DNA of 32,803 nucleotides from Bacteroidales bacterium (lineage in GTDB: Bacteria > Bacteroidota > Bacteroidia > Bacteroidales > JAQXIO01), in the NCBI GenBank assembly GCA_029007825.1, contig JAQXIO010000042.1, forward strand, positions 1 through 32,803, in the 5' to 3' direction. Below the pieces are notes generated by a model. The model ran no database searches. It saw nothing but the letters and a program-made list of their open reading frames with translations, and had not been told where the DNA came from. Within the stretch, counting starts at the first letter, position 1. Each line of letters begins with the position of its first letter. This document shows positions 22,083 to 29,596 of this stretch, one piece after another. Both the position numbers and the translations under genes were made by a program.

Positions 22083-23597
22083 TTAGCGCAATGCTTTATT
22101 CAACATATAGTAAACTTCATTCAGCCTCAACTCTTTTTTGAATGAGGGAAGTGTTGTCTGTTCATCGATAGTCACCAGTTCAATATCTGCCAAGTCTGCA
22201 TAATCTTCTACGAACTCGGATGTCAAAGCATAAGAAAATGCCGTATGATGCGTACCACCCGCATACAACCATGCTGCTGCTCCCGTCTCAAGATCGGGTT
22301 TAGGAATCCACAAGGCACTTGCTACCGGCAATTTGGGCAGCGGAGCCAACGGCTCTATCACTTCTACTTTATTTGCAATCATCCGGAAACGGTTTCCCAT
22401 ATCGACAATAGTCGCAGCAATACCGTTACCTTTATGAGCCGTAAATACAAGACGAGCGGGGTCGGCTTTTCCTCCGATACCTAACGGATGTACTTCTAAC
22501 CGCGGTTTTTCCGATGCTATTTCGGGAGAAACTTCCAACATATGAGCTTGCAGGATGGCGCTTCTTTCCCCGTCGAAATGATAAGTATAATCTTCAAGGA
22601 ACGACGTTCCGCCGGGAAGTCCCTGAGCCATTACCCAAAAGGTACGTACCAATGCCGCAGTCTTCCAGTCGCCCTCGGCTCCAAATCCGTAGCCGTCTGC
22701 CATCAGCCGTTGCGATGCTAAACCGGGCAATTGGTTCATTCCGTGCAATGCATCGAAATTTGTCGTAAAGGCTTTCGCTCCTTTTTCTTTCAGGAATGCC
22801 CTTATAGCAAGCTCTTCACGGGCAGCCTCACGCACTTGTTTAAAATTGGCCGTACCTCTTTTGCAATTTTCCGCAAAGAGGTACTCTTTTTCATATTGCG
22901 CAACCAAGGCATCTATATCTTTATCCGAAAAACGTTCCATCACGGCAACCAAATCGCCGATAGGATAGTAATCGACATGATAACCCAGACGCATTTCTGC
23001 TTCTACTTTATCGCCGTCGGTCACTGCCACATTATTCATATTGTCACCGAAACGGATAATACGCATATCCTGAGCATCGGCCCATGCAACGGCAACTCGC
23101 ATCCAGACAGCGATATGTCCCTGCACTTTTTCATCTTTCCAATATCCGACTACAATTTTCCGGTTTTTACGCATACGTGACACAATATGTCCGAATTCGC
23201 GGTCTCCATGGGCGCTTTGATTCAGATTCATAAAATCCATATCGATTTCACTCCATGGTATCTCTTTATTAAACTGGGTATGAAGATGTAATAAGGGTTT
23301 TTTATAATCTTTCAGCCCATGAATCCACATCTTCGCGGGTGAAAAGGTATGCATCCACGTTATAATTCCCACACATCCGGGATCATTGTTCGCAGCTCTC
23401 ATAACTGCAGATACTTCGGCAGACGAATTAACCGTTCCTTTATATACTATTTTCACCGGAAGCTTGCCCGATTCGTTCAAACCTTTTACTATTTCATTCG
23501 AATGTCCGTCAACGGCTTTAACTGCATCACCACCATAGAGCAACTGAGCTCCGGTTACAAACCAAACTTCTGCATCTTCAAATTTCATCGTATTCAA
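22083..23597 (-). CDS. araA: L-arabinose isomerase
   Basis: A 504-residue enzyme converting L-arabinose to L-ribulose, a metal-dependent (Mn2+) cytoplasmic homohexamer in the family. It aligns by eye end to end with E. coli AraA (500). VWFVTGAQLLYG lies at 11-22, and TFSPAKMWIHGL is conserved. The metal ligands are Glu308 (AEGDWK), Glu335 (LEDYTYHF), His352 (HMLEV) and His450 or His451 (GGTHHTAF). Both Met1 at 23597 and Met4 at 23588 are possible starts; the difference is three residues. It follows araD by 41 bases. Confidence 0.97.
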   Translation of the reverse strand: MNTMKFEDAEVWFVTGAQLLYGGDAVKAVDGHSNEIVKGLNESGKLPVKIVYKGTVNSSAEVSAVMRAANNDPGCVGIITWMHTFSPAKMWIHGLKDYKKPLLHLHTQFNKEIPWSEIDMDFMNLNQSAHGDREFGHIVSRMRKNRKIVVGYWKDEKVQGHIAVWMRVAVAWADAQDMRIIRFGDNMNNVAVTDGDKVEAEMRLGYHVDYYPIGDLVAVMERFSDKDIDALVAQYEKEYLFAENCKRGTANFKQVREAAREELAIRAFLKEKGAKAFTTNFDALHGMNQLPGLASQRLMADGYGFGAEGDWKTAALVRTFWVMAQGLPGGTSFLEDYTYHFDGERSAILQAHMLEVSPEIASEKPRLEVHPLGIGGKADPARLVFTAHKGNGIAATIVDMGNRFRMIANKVEVIEPLAPLPKLPVASALWIPKPDLETGAAAWLYAGGTHHTAFSYALTSEFVEDYADLADIELVTIDEQTTLPSFKKELRLNEVYYMLNKALR

Positions 23598-23638
23598 GAT
23601 TTTTAAAGAGTTGTGTCTTTCTCTGGTTATTTATAATT

Positions 23639-24337
23639 TTATTTTTTCTGGCCATAATAGGCATTCGGCCCATGCTTACGAAAAAAATGCTTTTGCACCA
23701 AATGAGGATTCATTGTCGAATCCGGGTTAATCTGCAACGTAAGATAAGCCATTTTCGCAATCTGTTCCAATACGACTGCGTTGTGCACAGCCTCGGCAGC
23801 ATCTTTTCCCCAAGAGAACGGACCGTGATTTTTCACCAGTACCGAAGGGGTATAGTCAGGATTTATACCGGAAAACAGTTCCGCTATTACGCGCCCTGTC
23901 TCCATTTCATACTCACCGTTCACTTCGTTTGCTTTCATGTCACGTGTACATGGTACTCCCATCTTAAAATAATCGGCATGCGTCGTGCCCAGATTAGGAA
24001 TGGCATCACCCGATTGTGCCCACGCCGTAGCATAAGTAGAATGCGTATGAACAATCCCTCCGATATTCGGAAAAGCTTTATAAAGCTCCAGATGTGTCGG
24101 AGTATCTGACGAGGGCTTCATTTTTCCGTCTACCACATTTCCGTCCATATCGACAACAACCATATCATCCGGAGACATTTTATCGTATTCGACTCCAGAG
24201 GGCTTTATTATAACGACTCCTTTCTGACGATCGATTGCACTGACATTTCCCCATGTAAATAAGACAAGTCCGTGTTTTACCAGATCAAGATTAGCTTTAC
24301 AAACCAGCTTTTTAAGTTCTTCCAAATTATCGATCAT
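23639..24337 (-). CDS. araD: L-ribulose-5-phosphate 4-epimerase
   Basis: A 232-residue class II aldolase/epimerase that makes D-xylulose 5-phosphate from L-ribulose 5-phosphate, completing the pathway into the pentose phosphate route. It matches E. coli AraD (231) throughout. [11 protein letters not shown] and [10 protein letters not shown] are visible, the zinc ligands are His97 and His99 (GGIVHTHS) and His171 (NHGPF), and the catalytic Asp122 lies in TTHADYF. The C-terminus [11 protein letters not shown] is diagnostic. It is the first gene of the operon, with a palindromic operator candidate 30 bases upstream. Confidence 0.97.
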   Translation of the reverse strand: MIDNLEELKKLVCKANLDLVKHGLVLFTWGNVSAIDRQKGVVIIKPSGVEYDKMSPDDMVVVDMDGNVVDGKMKPSSDTPTHLELYKAFPNIGGIVHTHSTYATAWAQSGDAIPNLGTTHADYFKMGVPCTRDMKANEVNGEYEMETGRVIAELFSGINPDYTPSVLVKNHGPFSWGKDAAEAVHNAVVLEQIAKMAYLTLQINPDSTMNPHLVQKHFFRKHGPNAYYGQKK

Positions 24338-24366
24338 AACATAGTATCTTCAAAAACTCCGTAAAT

Positions 24367-24389
24367 ATAGTTATTTCAGCAGTAACTAT
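24367..24389. promoter_or_regulatory. Candidate operator palindrome for the ara operon
   Basis: ATAGTTA (24367-24373) and TAACTAT (24383-24389) form a perfect 7-bp inverted repeat with a 9-base spacer, 30 bases before the araD start. It overlaps a near-consensus -7 box, so a bound protein could block transcription. A Nudix-type repressor AraR is known to control arabinose genes in Bacteroides through a palindromic site; whether this is that site cannot be decided here. Confidence 0.45.
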
Positions 24390-24545
24390 TCTTAAACGGC
24401 GGCTATGTTTTTCAACAAAAATTATTTCACGCGTAGCTAATTATGTCTACAACATGTACCCCAAAAAGCAATTGCTATATCTCTCTGAAACAAGAGAATG
24501 GTAAGATTAAGGGACAAAATTGTATTTTAAGTGATAAATTAATCG

Positions 24546-24553
24546 TAAATTTG
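24546..24553 (+). promoter_or_regulatory. Probable -7 box for the porin-pst operon
   Basis: TAAATTTG followed by CAC is a full TAnnTTTG match of the common Bacteroides type. The best upstream TTG (24520-24522) is 23 bases away, slightly longer than usual. Transcription would begin near 24560, giving a leader of about 130 bases before the start at 24692. Confidence 0.55.
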
Positions 24554-24691
24554 CACGTTCATTTGACTGAGTATAAAGTTTTTTCCGCTATTATTCAGGG
24601 GACTATGAAAAACATTGTATTCCGCTCAATACAAAAAAACTAACTAATAAACCTAAAGAAATATTTATTAACATTTTTACATCTTCTAATC

Positions 24692-25840
24692 ATGAATTTG
24701 AAATGTACAAAAACACTTTACTCTTTTTTCACTAAAAGAGTATGTCTGATCATTTTTTCGGGTTTATTGGTCACTGCTGTAAAAGCAGATGAAAAAGGGC
24801 TTTTGTCAGACATAAAAATTTCCGAAAGGCTATTTACCGATAGTACCAAAATAGCCAAACTGGAGAACATCGTCAGCAAACTACCCAGAATGCTGATATT
24901 TATAAATCCGCGCTATATCTATGCCGACGACGGCAAACCGTCCGGGTTCGACCTGCGAAGGGCTCAAATCGATTTAAAGGGCAGCGTGATGAAAAACTTG
25001 GATTACCGCTTAATGCTCGATTTTGCCAACAATCCTAAAATACTGGATGCAAACGCATCATGGACTCCCTTGAAAGAGTTAAACATAAGGGCGGGACAAT
25101 TCAAAGTGCCGTTTTCACTTGAAACCACTTATGCACGTTGGGTACTCGAATCGCCCGAAAACTCGCAGATCGTAGAACAACTGGTTTATTACTCAGACGA
25201 CCCAAGCGGCATCAAATCAAACGGCCGCGATATAGGTGTCAGCTTATACGGAGGTTTTTTTCATAAAAAAGGATACAACATTATCGATTATAATGTGGGC
25301 GTTTTTAATGGAAACGGCTCTAATATAAAAGACAATAACCGAAAAAAAGATTATATCGGAACGGTTATGGTTAATCCGATAAAGCCTGTCACCATCAGTT
25401 TCTCATTTATGAACGGACGTTACGGCACTTTAGATGCTGAAAAAGAGAAAAAAAGAGAACGCTATGGGGTAGGTCTCCGTTACGATGACGGAAAAATACA
25501 GGTGCGTTCGGAGGCTGTTTTAAGCAATACTCAGGTAAATATACCGGATAAGGACGGTAAAGTAACGATAAATACGCCTGTCAAGAACCTGAAGAGTTAC
25601 GGTTGGTATGCTTTGGGTTCTTATTATTTTATCCCAAAACTGCAGGGTGTATTCAAATACGATTACATGCGTAAAGACAGCGATAATCCGTTATCGGAAA
25701 AAACAAAATATTGGGCCGGATTAAATTATTTTTTCCAAAAAGATAAGTTATCGCATGTGCAGTTATATTATTGTTATAACGATATTCCTGGCCAAGCAAA
25801 TATCAATCAAATCGTAGCACAATTATATATAGTTTTCTAA
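24692..25840 (+). CDS. OprO/OprP-type phosphate-selective porin
   Basis: A 382-residue outer-membrane beta-barrel with a signal peptide (CLIIFSGLLVTAVKA near residues 18-32; an internal start is not needed). It shows the porin O/P family pattern: an N-terminal segment SKLPRMLIFINPRYIYADDG, FDLRRAQIDLKG, DYRLMLDFAN and INIRAGQFKVPF-like strand (LNIRAGQFKVPFSLE). Alternating strands follow, with a final VAQLYIVF ending in Phe. In the family the porin passes phosphate or polyphosphate across the outer membrane. It lies 20 bases before pstS, which supports that role. Confidence 0.88.
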   Translation: MNLKCTKTLYSFFTKRVCLIIFSGLLVTAVKADEKGLLSDIKISERLFTDSTKIAKLENIVSKLPRMLIFINPRYIYADDGKPSGFDLRRAQIDLKGSVMKNLDYRLMLDFANNPKILDANASWTPLKELNIRAGQFKVPFSLETTYARWVLESPENSQIVEQLVYYSDDPSGIKSNGRDIGVSLYGGFFHKKGYNIIDYNVGVFNGNGSNIKDNNRKKDYIGTVMVNPIKPVTISFSFMNGRYGTLDAEKEKKRERYGVGLRYDDGKIQVRSEAVLSNTQVNIPDKDGKVTINTPVKNLKSYGWYALGSYYFIPKLQGVFKYDYMRKDSDNPLSEKTKYWAGLNYFFQKDKLSHVQLYYCYNDIPGQANINQIVAQLYIVF

Positions 25841-25860
25841 AATTCTAAATAGTACAAAAT

Positions 25861-26847
25861 ATGAAAAAATTAATTTTATCGCTTTCTATACTTTCGGTAT
25901 TGTCTTTTATGACTCTGCAATCAGGTTGCTCTGGGAATTCACAAAAACAGCAAGGTTCAGAAAGCCAGGCTTCCGGCTCACACAAAGGAGAAATTCAAAT
26001 ATCGGGAGCTTTTGCTCTTTATCCGATGGTTGTAAAATGGGCCAGTGAATTTCAAAAGCTTCACCCGGATGTAAAAATCGATATCTCTGCCGGCGGAGCC
26101 GGTAAAGGAATGACCGATGCATTGGCCAAAGTAGTTGATTTAGGTATGGTATCGAGAGAGGTTTACGATGTCGAGCTTGAAAAAGGTGCTTTCCCGATTG
26201 CTGTAACCAAAGATGCGGTGGTTCCCATTGTAAACATCGCCAATCCTGTTATTAACGATATCAAAGCTATCGGATTGAAACAAGACATGGCTACGAAACT
26301 CTGGGTTGACGGTTCCATTAATAACTGGGGCGAAGTTCTGAGTACATCCAGTAAAGTTCCGGTAAATGTTTACACCCGTTCCGATGCCTGCGGCGCAGCA
26401 GAAACATGGGCTGCATGGTTCGGTAAAAAACAAGAAGACCTGGAAGGTACGGCAGTGTTCGGCGATCCGGGAGTATCTTCGGCCGTACAAAAAGACAAAG
26501 CGGGTGTGGGTTATTGCAATATAGCTTATGTTTTCGACCAGAAAACGAAAAAGCCGTTCAACGGTATTACGGTGCTTCCCCTAGACGTAAACAACAATGG
26601 GAAAATAGATCCGGAAGAGAATTTTTACGATCATATCGATCAATTGATGGAAGCTATTTCAAACGGAAAATATCCATCACCTCCGGCAAGAGACCTTTAT
26701 CTGGTTTCAAACGGAAAACCGACTAAGCCCGAAGTAATAGAGTTCCTGAAATTTATTCTGGAAAAGGGTCAGGGCTGGACGGCAGAAACAGGCTATATCG
26801 CACTGCCTAACGAGACAATAGAAAAGGGATTATCGAAATTACAATAA
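25861..26847 (+). CDS. pstS: Phosphate-type ABC transporter substrate-binding lipoprotein
   Basis: A 328-residue lipoprotein with lipobox LQSGC (Cys23), followed by a Ser/Gln-rich tether and a PstS-like binding domain. EIQISGAFALYPMVVKW lies at 44-60 and SAGGAGKGMTDAL at 76-88. The phosphate-loop position reads RSDACGAAETW (173-183) instead of the usual RSDGSGT. At 242-253 the sequence DVNNNGKIDPEE is a complete EF-hand-like calcium loop, with ligands expected at D242, N244, N246, D250 and E253. The first two membrane proteins of the transporter follow after 14 bases. Phosphate is the most likely substrate from the porin and pst context, but the altered motif leaves room for another oxyanion. 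Confidence 0.85.
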   Translation: MKKLILSLSILSVLSFMTLQSGCSGNSQKQQGSESQASGSHKGEIQISGAFALYPMVVKWASEFQKLHPDVKIDISAGGAGKGMTDALAKVVDLGMVSREVYDVELEKGAFPIAVTKDAVVPIVNIANPVINDIKAIGLKQDMATKLWVDGSINNWGEVLSTSSKVPVNVYTRSDACGAAETWAAWFGKKQEDLEGTAVFGDPGVSSAVQKDKAGVGYCNIAYVFDQKTKKPFNGITVLPLDVNNNGKIDPEENFYDHIDQLMEAISNGKYPSPPARDLYLVSNGKPTKPEVIEFLKFILEKGQGWTAETGYIALPNETIEKGLSKLQ

Positions 26848-26861
26848 AAACTTAATTTACG

Positions 26862-27782
26862 GTGAACAACAGAGAAGAACTGGAAAAAAACAACCGCTGC
26901 CGGACAGCTAAAGACCGTATTGCAAAAGCAATCATGAAGCTACTGACGATCACGTCGGTTTTGTTATTGATTATCATCGGAATCGGACTTTATTTCAAAT
27001 CAGCCCCCATATTGCATGAAAAATCTTTATGGGAACTAATAAGCACGAGCCAATGGAAGCCGCTTAAAGGTGATTTCGGATTCTTCCCTTTTATTATGAG
27101 TACGCTGGCGGTTACGGCCTTAGCGGTAATATGGGCTCTACCTGTTTCCCTTCTTAATGCCATTATGCTCACTGAAAATTCACGGCCATTTGCAAAAAGA
27201 ATCGTCTTACCTACCCTAGATATCCTAGCAGGCATACCTTCCGTAGTTTACGGTGTATGGGGGATATTGATTATCGTTCCCTGGATTTCAGACCGGTTTG
27301 CTCCTCATTTCGTAGAGTATTCGACAGGCTATACCGTGTTGGCAGGGGGTATCGTTTTAGGTATCATGATTTTGCCTATGTTGATCAGTTTGTTCGTGGA
27401 ATTGTTCTCTTCGGTTCCGAAAGAATTGCGCGATGCGTCCCTTTCGTTAGGTGCGACGAAATGGCAAACGACCAAGTTTGTCGTGCTCAGGAAAACACTG
27501 CCTGGCATTTTTGCCGCCCTGATATTAGCCATATCAAGGGCAATGGGCGAAACGATTGCTGTACTGATGGTCTGCGGAAACATCATCCAGGCTCCCCATT
27601 CATTGTTCGATGGTTGTTATCCTTTGCCTGCTCTCATTGCAAATAACTATGGAGAAATGCTATCATTACCAATGTATGAATCGGCGCTAATGTTTGCAGC
27701 GCTGATCCTTTTCGTTGTTGTTTTACTCTTCAATATAGCATCTCGTCTGATCATGCACCGAATTGAAAAATCTTTTGCATAA
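26862..27782 (+). CDS. pstC: Phosphate-type ABC transporter permease PstC
   Basis: A 306-residue inner-membrane protein with about six membrane segments. The PstC-specific region LDILAGIPSVVYGVWG is present, and the cytoplasmic EAA-like coupling loop reads ELRDASLSLGATKWQTTKFV, followed by ISRAMGETIAVLMVCGN. The GTG at 26862 lies 14 bases after the pstS stop and is taken as the start. A later ATG at 26934 would remove a charged 24-residue lead and is also possible. It forms the channel with PstA. Its stop overlaps the PstA start by one base (TAATG). Confidence 0.92.
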   Translation: MNNREELEKNNRCRTAKDRIAKAIMKLLTITSVLLLIIIGIGLYFKSAPILHEKSLWELISTSQWKPLKGDFGFFPFIMSTLAVTALAVIWALPVSLLNAIMLTENSRPFAKRIVLPTLDILAGIPSVVYGVWGILIIVPWISDRFAPHFVEYSTGYTVLAGGIVLGIMILPMLISLFVELFSSVPKELRDASLSLGATKWQTTKFVVLRKTLPGIFAALILAISRAMGETIAVLMVCGNIIQAPHSLFDGCYPLPALIANNYGEMLSLPMYESALMFAALILFVVVLLFNIASRLIMHRIEKSFA

Positions 27783-28630
27783 TGAAACTGAAATTTATAG
27801 AAGCAAAAATTGCAAAATTACTGATGATACTTTCCACGATGATCGTATTCGGTTGCGTGGCCAGCATTATTTGTGTTATCGCGGCAAAAGGTATTCCTGC
27901 CTTAAGCTGGGAAATGATTTCCGAACTTCCGGGCGACGGTTTCTATATCGGAAAAGAGGGAGGTTTTTTAAACGCTATCGTTGGTTCTATTTACATTGTC
28001 GGAGCCTCAACAATATTGGGACTGGCATTCAGCATACCGGTTGTGTTTTATATGAACGTATATTTGCGTAAGGGTTCACGGTTTGCATTTTATGCCCGCC
28101 TTGCTTACGACGTGCTATTGGGTGTACCGTCCATCATTTATGGTGCTTTCGGATTCACCATTATGATCTATTTCGGTTTACGCACTTCTTTACTTGGGGG
28201 GATTATTGTTATAACACTTCTTATTATTCCGATACTGATCCGTTCAATGGACGAGGTTGCCCGCCAAATGCCCCGCGATATTCTCGATGCTTCGTTTTCA
28301 TTAGGAGCTACGCGGCTGGAAACAATCGGAGTGGTAATGAGACAGATTGCTCCCGGAATCGCGACAGCTACTTTGCTATCCATAGGCAGAGCGATCGGAG
28401 ATGCAGCGGCCGTGTTATTCACAGCAGGATATTCCGACAGCATACCGACATCATTGAGCCAACCTGCGGCGACGTTGCCTCTTGCCGTATTCTTTCAGTT
28501 GACGAGTCCCATCGAGGAAGTCCAAAACAGGGCTTATGCCGCTGCGTTAGTGCTAACAATTATTATTCTGATTTTAAGTATCGTGGGACGTATTATTACT
28601 ACTCATTTTTCAAAAAACAAGATACAATGA
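27782..28630 (+). CDS. pstA: Phosphate-type ABC transporter permease PstA
   Basis: A 282-residue inner-membrane protein with about six membrane segments. Diagnostic regions are YDVLLGVPSIIYGAFGF and the coupling loop DILDASFSLGATRLETIGVV, followed by GRAIGDAAAVLFTAGYSDS. It pairs with PstC as the second half of the transmembrane channel. The start overlaps the PstC stop by one base and its stop overlaps the PstB start (ATGA), so all three are translationally coupled. Length is normal for the family. Confidence 0.93.
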   Translation: MKLKFIEAKIAKLLMILSTMIVFGCVASIICVIAAKGIPALSWEMISELPGDGFYIGKEGGFLNAIVGSIYIVGASTILGLAFSIPVVFYMNVYLRKGSRFAFYARLAYDVLLGVPSIIYGAFGFTIMIYFGLRTSLLGGIIVITLLIIPILIRSMDEVARQMPRDILDASFSLGATRLETIGVVMRQIAPGIATATLLSIGRAIGDAAAVLFTAGYSDSIPTSLSQPAATLPLAVFFQLTSPIEEVQNRAYAAALVLTIIILILSIVGRIITTHFSKNKIQ

Positions 28631-29508
28631 CAAAGACACCCATCTCTCTAGAATCTTTAAAAAACTCACTTTTCCCTACGGAAGAGGGGGGTACTACTGA
28701 GAAGGGCAACCAAGAGGGTTTTGCTCCTGATCGTAAATTCGACACAGATGTGGAGAAATCATCATTAAACGTTGAGAACTTAAACGTTTATATAAACGAT
28801 AATCATATTCTCAAAGATGTCAACCTTACCATTCCCAATAAAAAAATCACCTGTATTATCGGTCCTTCGGGATGTGGAAAATCGACATTGCTGAAAACAC
28901 TAAACCGACTGATCGATACGAATGACGGGGTAAAAGTGAAAGGTAAAGTTATGGTGGACGGGGAGAATATCTGGGATAAAAAGGTAGAAGAGACACATAT
29001 CCGCCGAAAAATGGGATTGCTTTCCCAGCGTCCTTGCGTTCTTCCGATGTCTATTTTCGATAATATCACTTACGGTTGCCGTATTAACGGTATTACCGGA
29101 AAAAAGAAATTGACGGCAATCGTAGAGCATTATCTGAAAGCCGCCGGTTTATGGGATGAAGTGAAAGACCGCCTAAACTCATCGGCTGCAAGGCTTTCTA
29201 TCGGTCAGCAACAACGTTTATGTTTAGCCAGGGGACTGGCTGTTGAACCTCAATATATCTTGGCTGATGAAGCTACGTCTGCACTTGATCCGGTATCCAG
29301 TAAAATCATTGAAGAGTTATTCCTCCAACTAAAAGAAAATTATTCAATTGTTTTGGTTACACATACACTACGCCAGGCTCTTCGTATTGCCGATTATGTA
29401 GTCTTTATGTATATGGGTGAGATTATCGAGGAGGGTACAGCCGAACAGGTTTTCAAGAATCCGAAAAAAGAGCTGACCAGAAATTATTTATCGGGAGTAT
29501 TCAGCTAA
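28627..29508 (+). CDS. pstB: Phosphate-type ABC transporter ATP-binding protein PstB, variant motifs
   Basis: A 293-residue ATPase, longer than the usual 250-260 because of an N-terminal extension of about 40 polar residues (PTEEGGTTEKGNQEG and onward). Walker A is GPSGCGKST (79-87), the Q-loop is LLSQRP (Gln134), and the H-loop is VTHTLRQ (His246). Two motifs are unusual: the ABC signature reads LSIGQQQRLC (190-199) where LSGGQQQRLC is expected, and Walker B reads ILADEATSALDP where MDEP is usual. The essential Asp214 and Glu215 are kept, so the protein should still hydrolyse ATP. No phoU gene follows; a terminator does. Confidence 0.9.
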   Translation: MTKTPISLESLKNSLFPTEEGGTTEKGNQEGFAPDRKFDTDVEKSSLNVENLNVYINDNHILKDVNLTIPNKKITCIIGPSGCGKSTLLKTLNRLIDTNDGVKVKGKVMVDGENIWDKKVEETHIRRKMGLLSQRPCVLPMSIFDNITYGCRINGITGKKKLTAIVEHYLKAAGLWDEVKDRLNSSAARLSIGQQQRLCLARGLAVEPQYILADEATSALDPVSSKIIEELFLQLKENYSIVLVTHTLRQALRIADYVVFMYMGEIIEEGTAEQVFKNPKKELTRNYLSGVFS

Positions 29509-29535
29509 ATACAGATAAATTAAAGCTACACAAAG

Positions 29536-29571
29536 AAGGCGGAACTCTCTATTTTCAGGGTTCCGTCTTTT
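29536..29571 (+). terminator. Intrinsic terminator after pstB
   Basis: AAGGCGGAACTCT (29536-29548) pairs with AGGGTTCCGTCTT (29557-29569), 13 bp with two G-T wobbles, loop of 8, followed by T to 29571. It lies between convergent genes and may also act weakly on the receptor gene of the opposite strand. Confidence 0.85.
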
Positions 29572-29596
29572 CCATATACAAGCTATGCCTTCTTTA

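Larger units (their letters stand above)
24338..24691. other. Divergent regulatory region between the ara operon and the phosphate locus
   Basis: About 354 bases without a convincing gene. It holds a 23-bp interrupted palindrome near the ara side (24367-24389), a near-consensus minus-strand -7 box TATATTTA overlapping it (24369-24362), and a strong plus-strand -7 box (24546-24553). A 66-codon plus-strand frame at 24443-24643 spans that promoter and has no family resemblance. Confidence 0.6.

Noticed and set aside
24443..24643. 66-codon plus-strand frame between araD and the porin gene
   Set aside because: It spans the likely promoter of the porin-pst operon, has no signal or domain and no start context.
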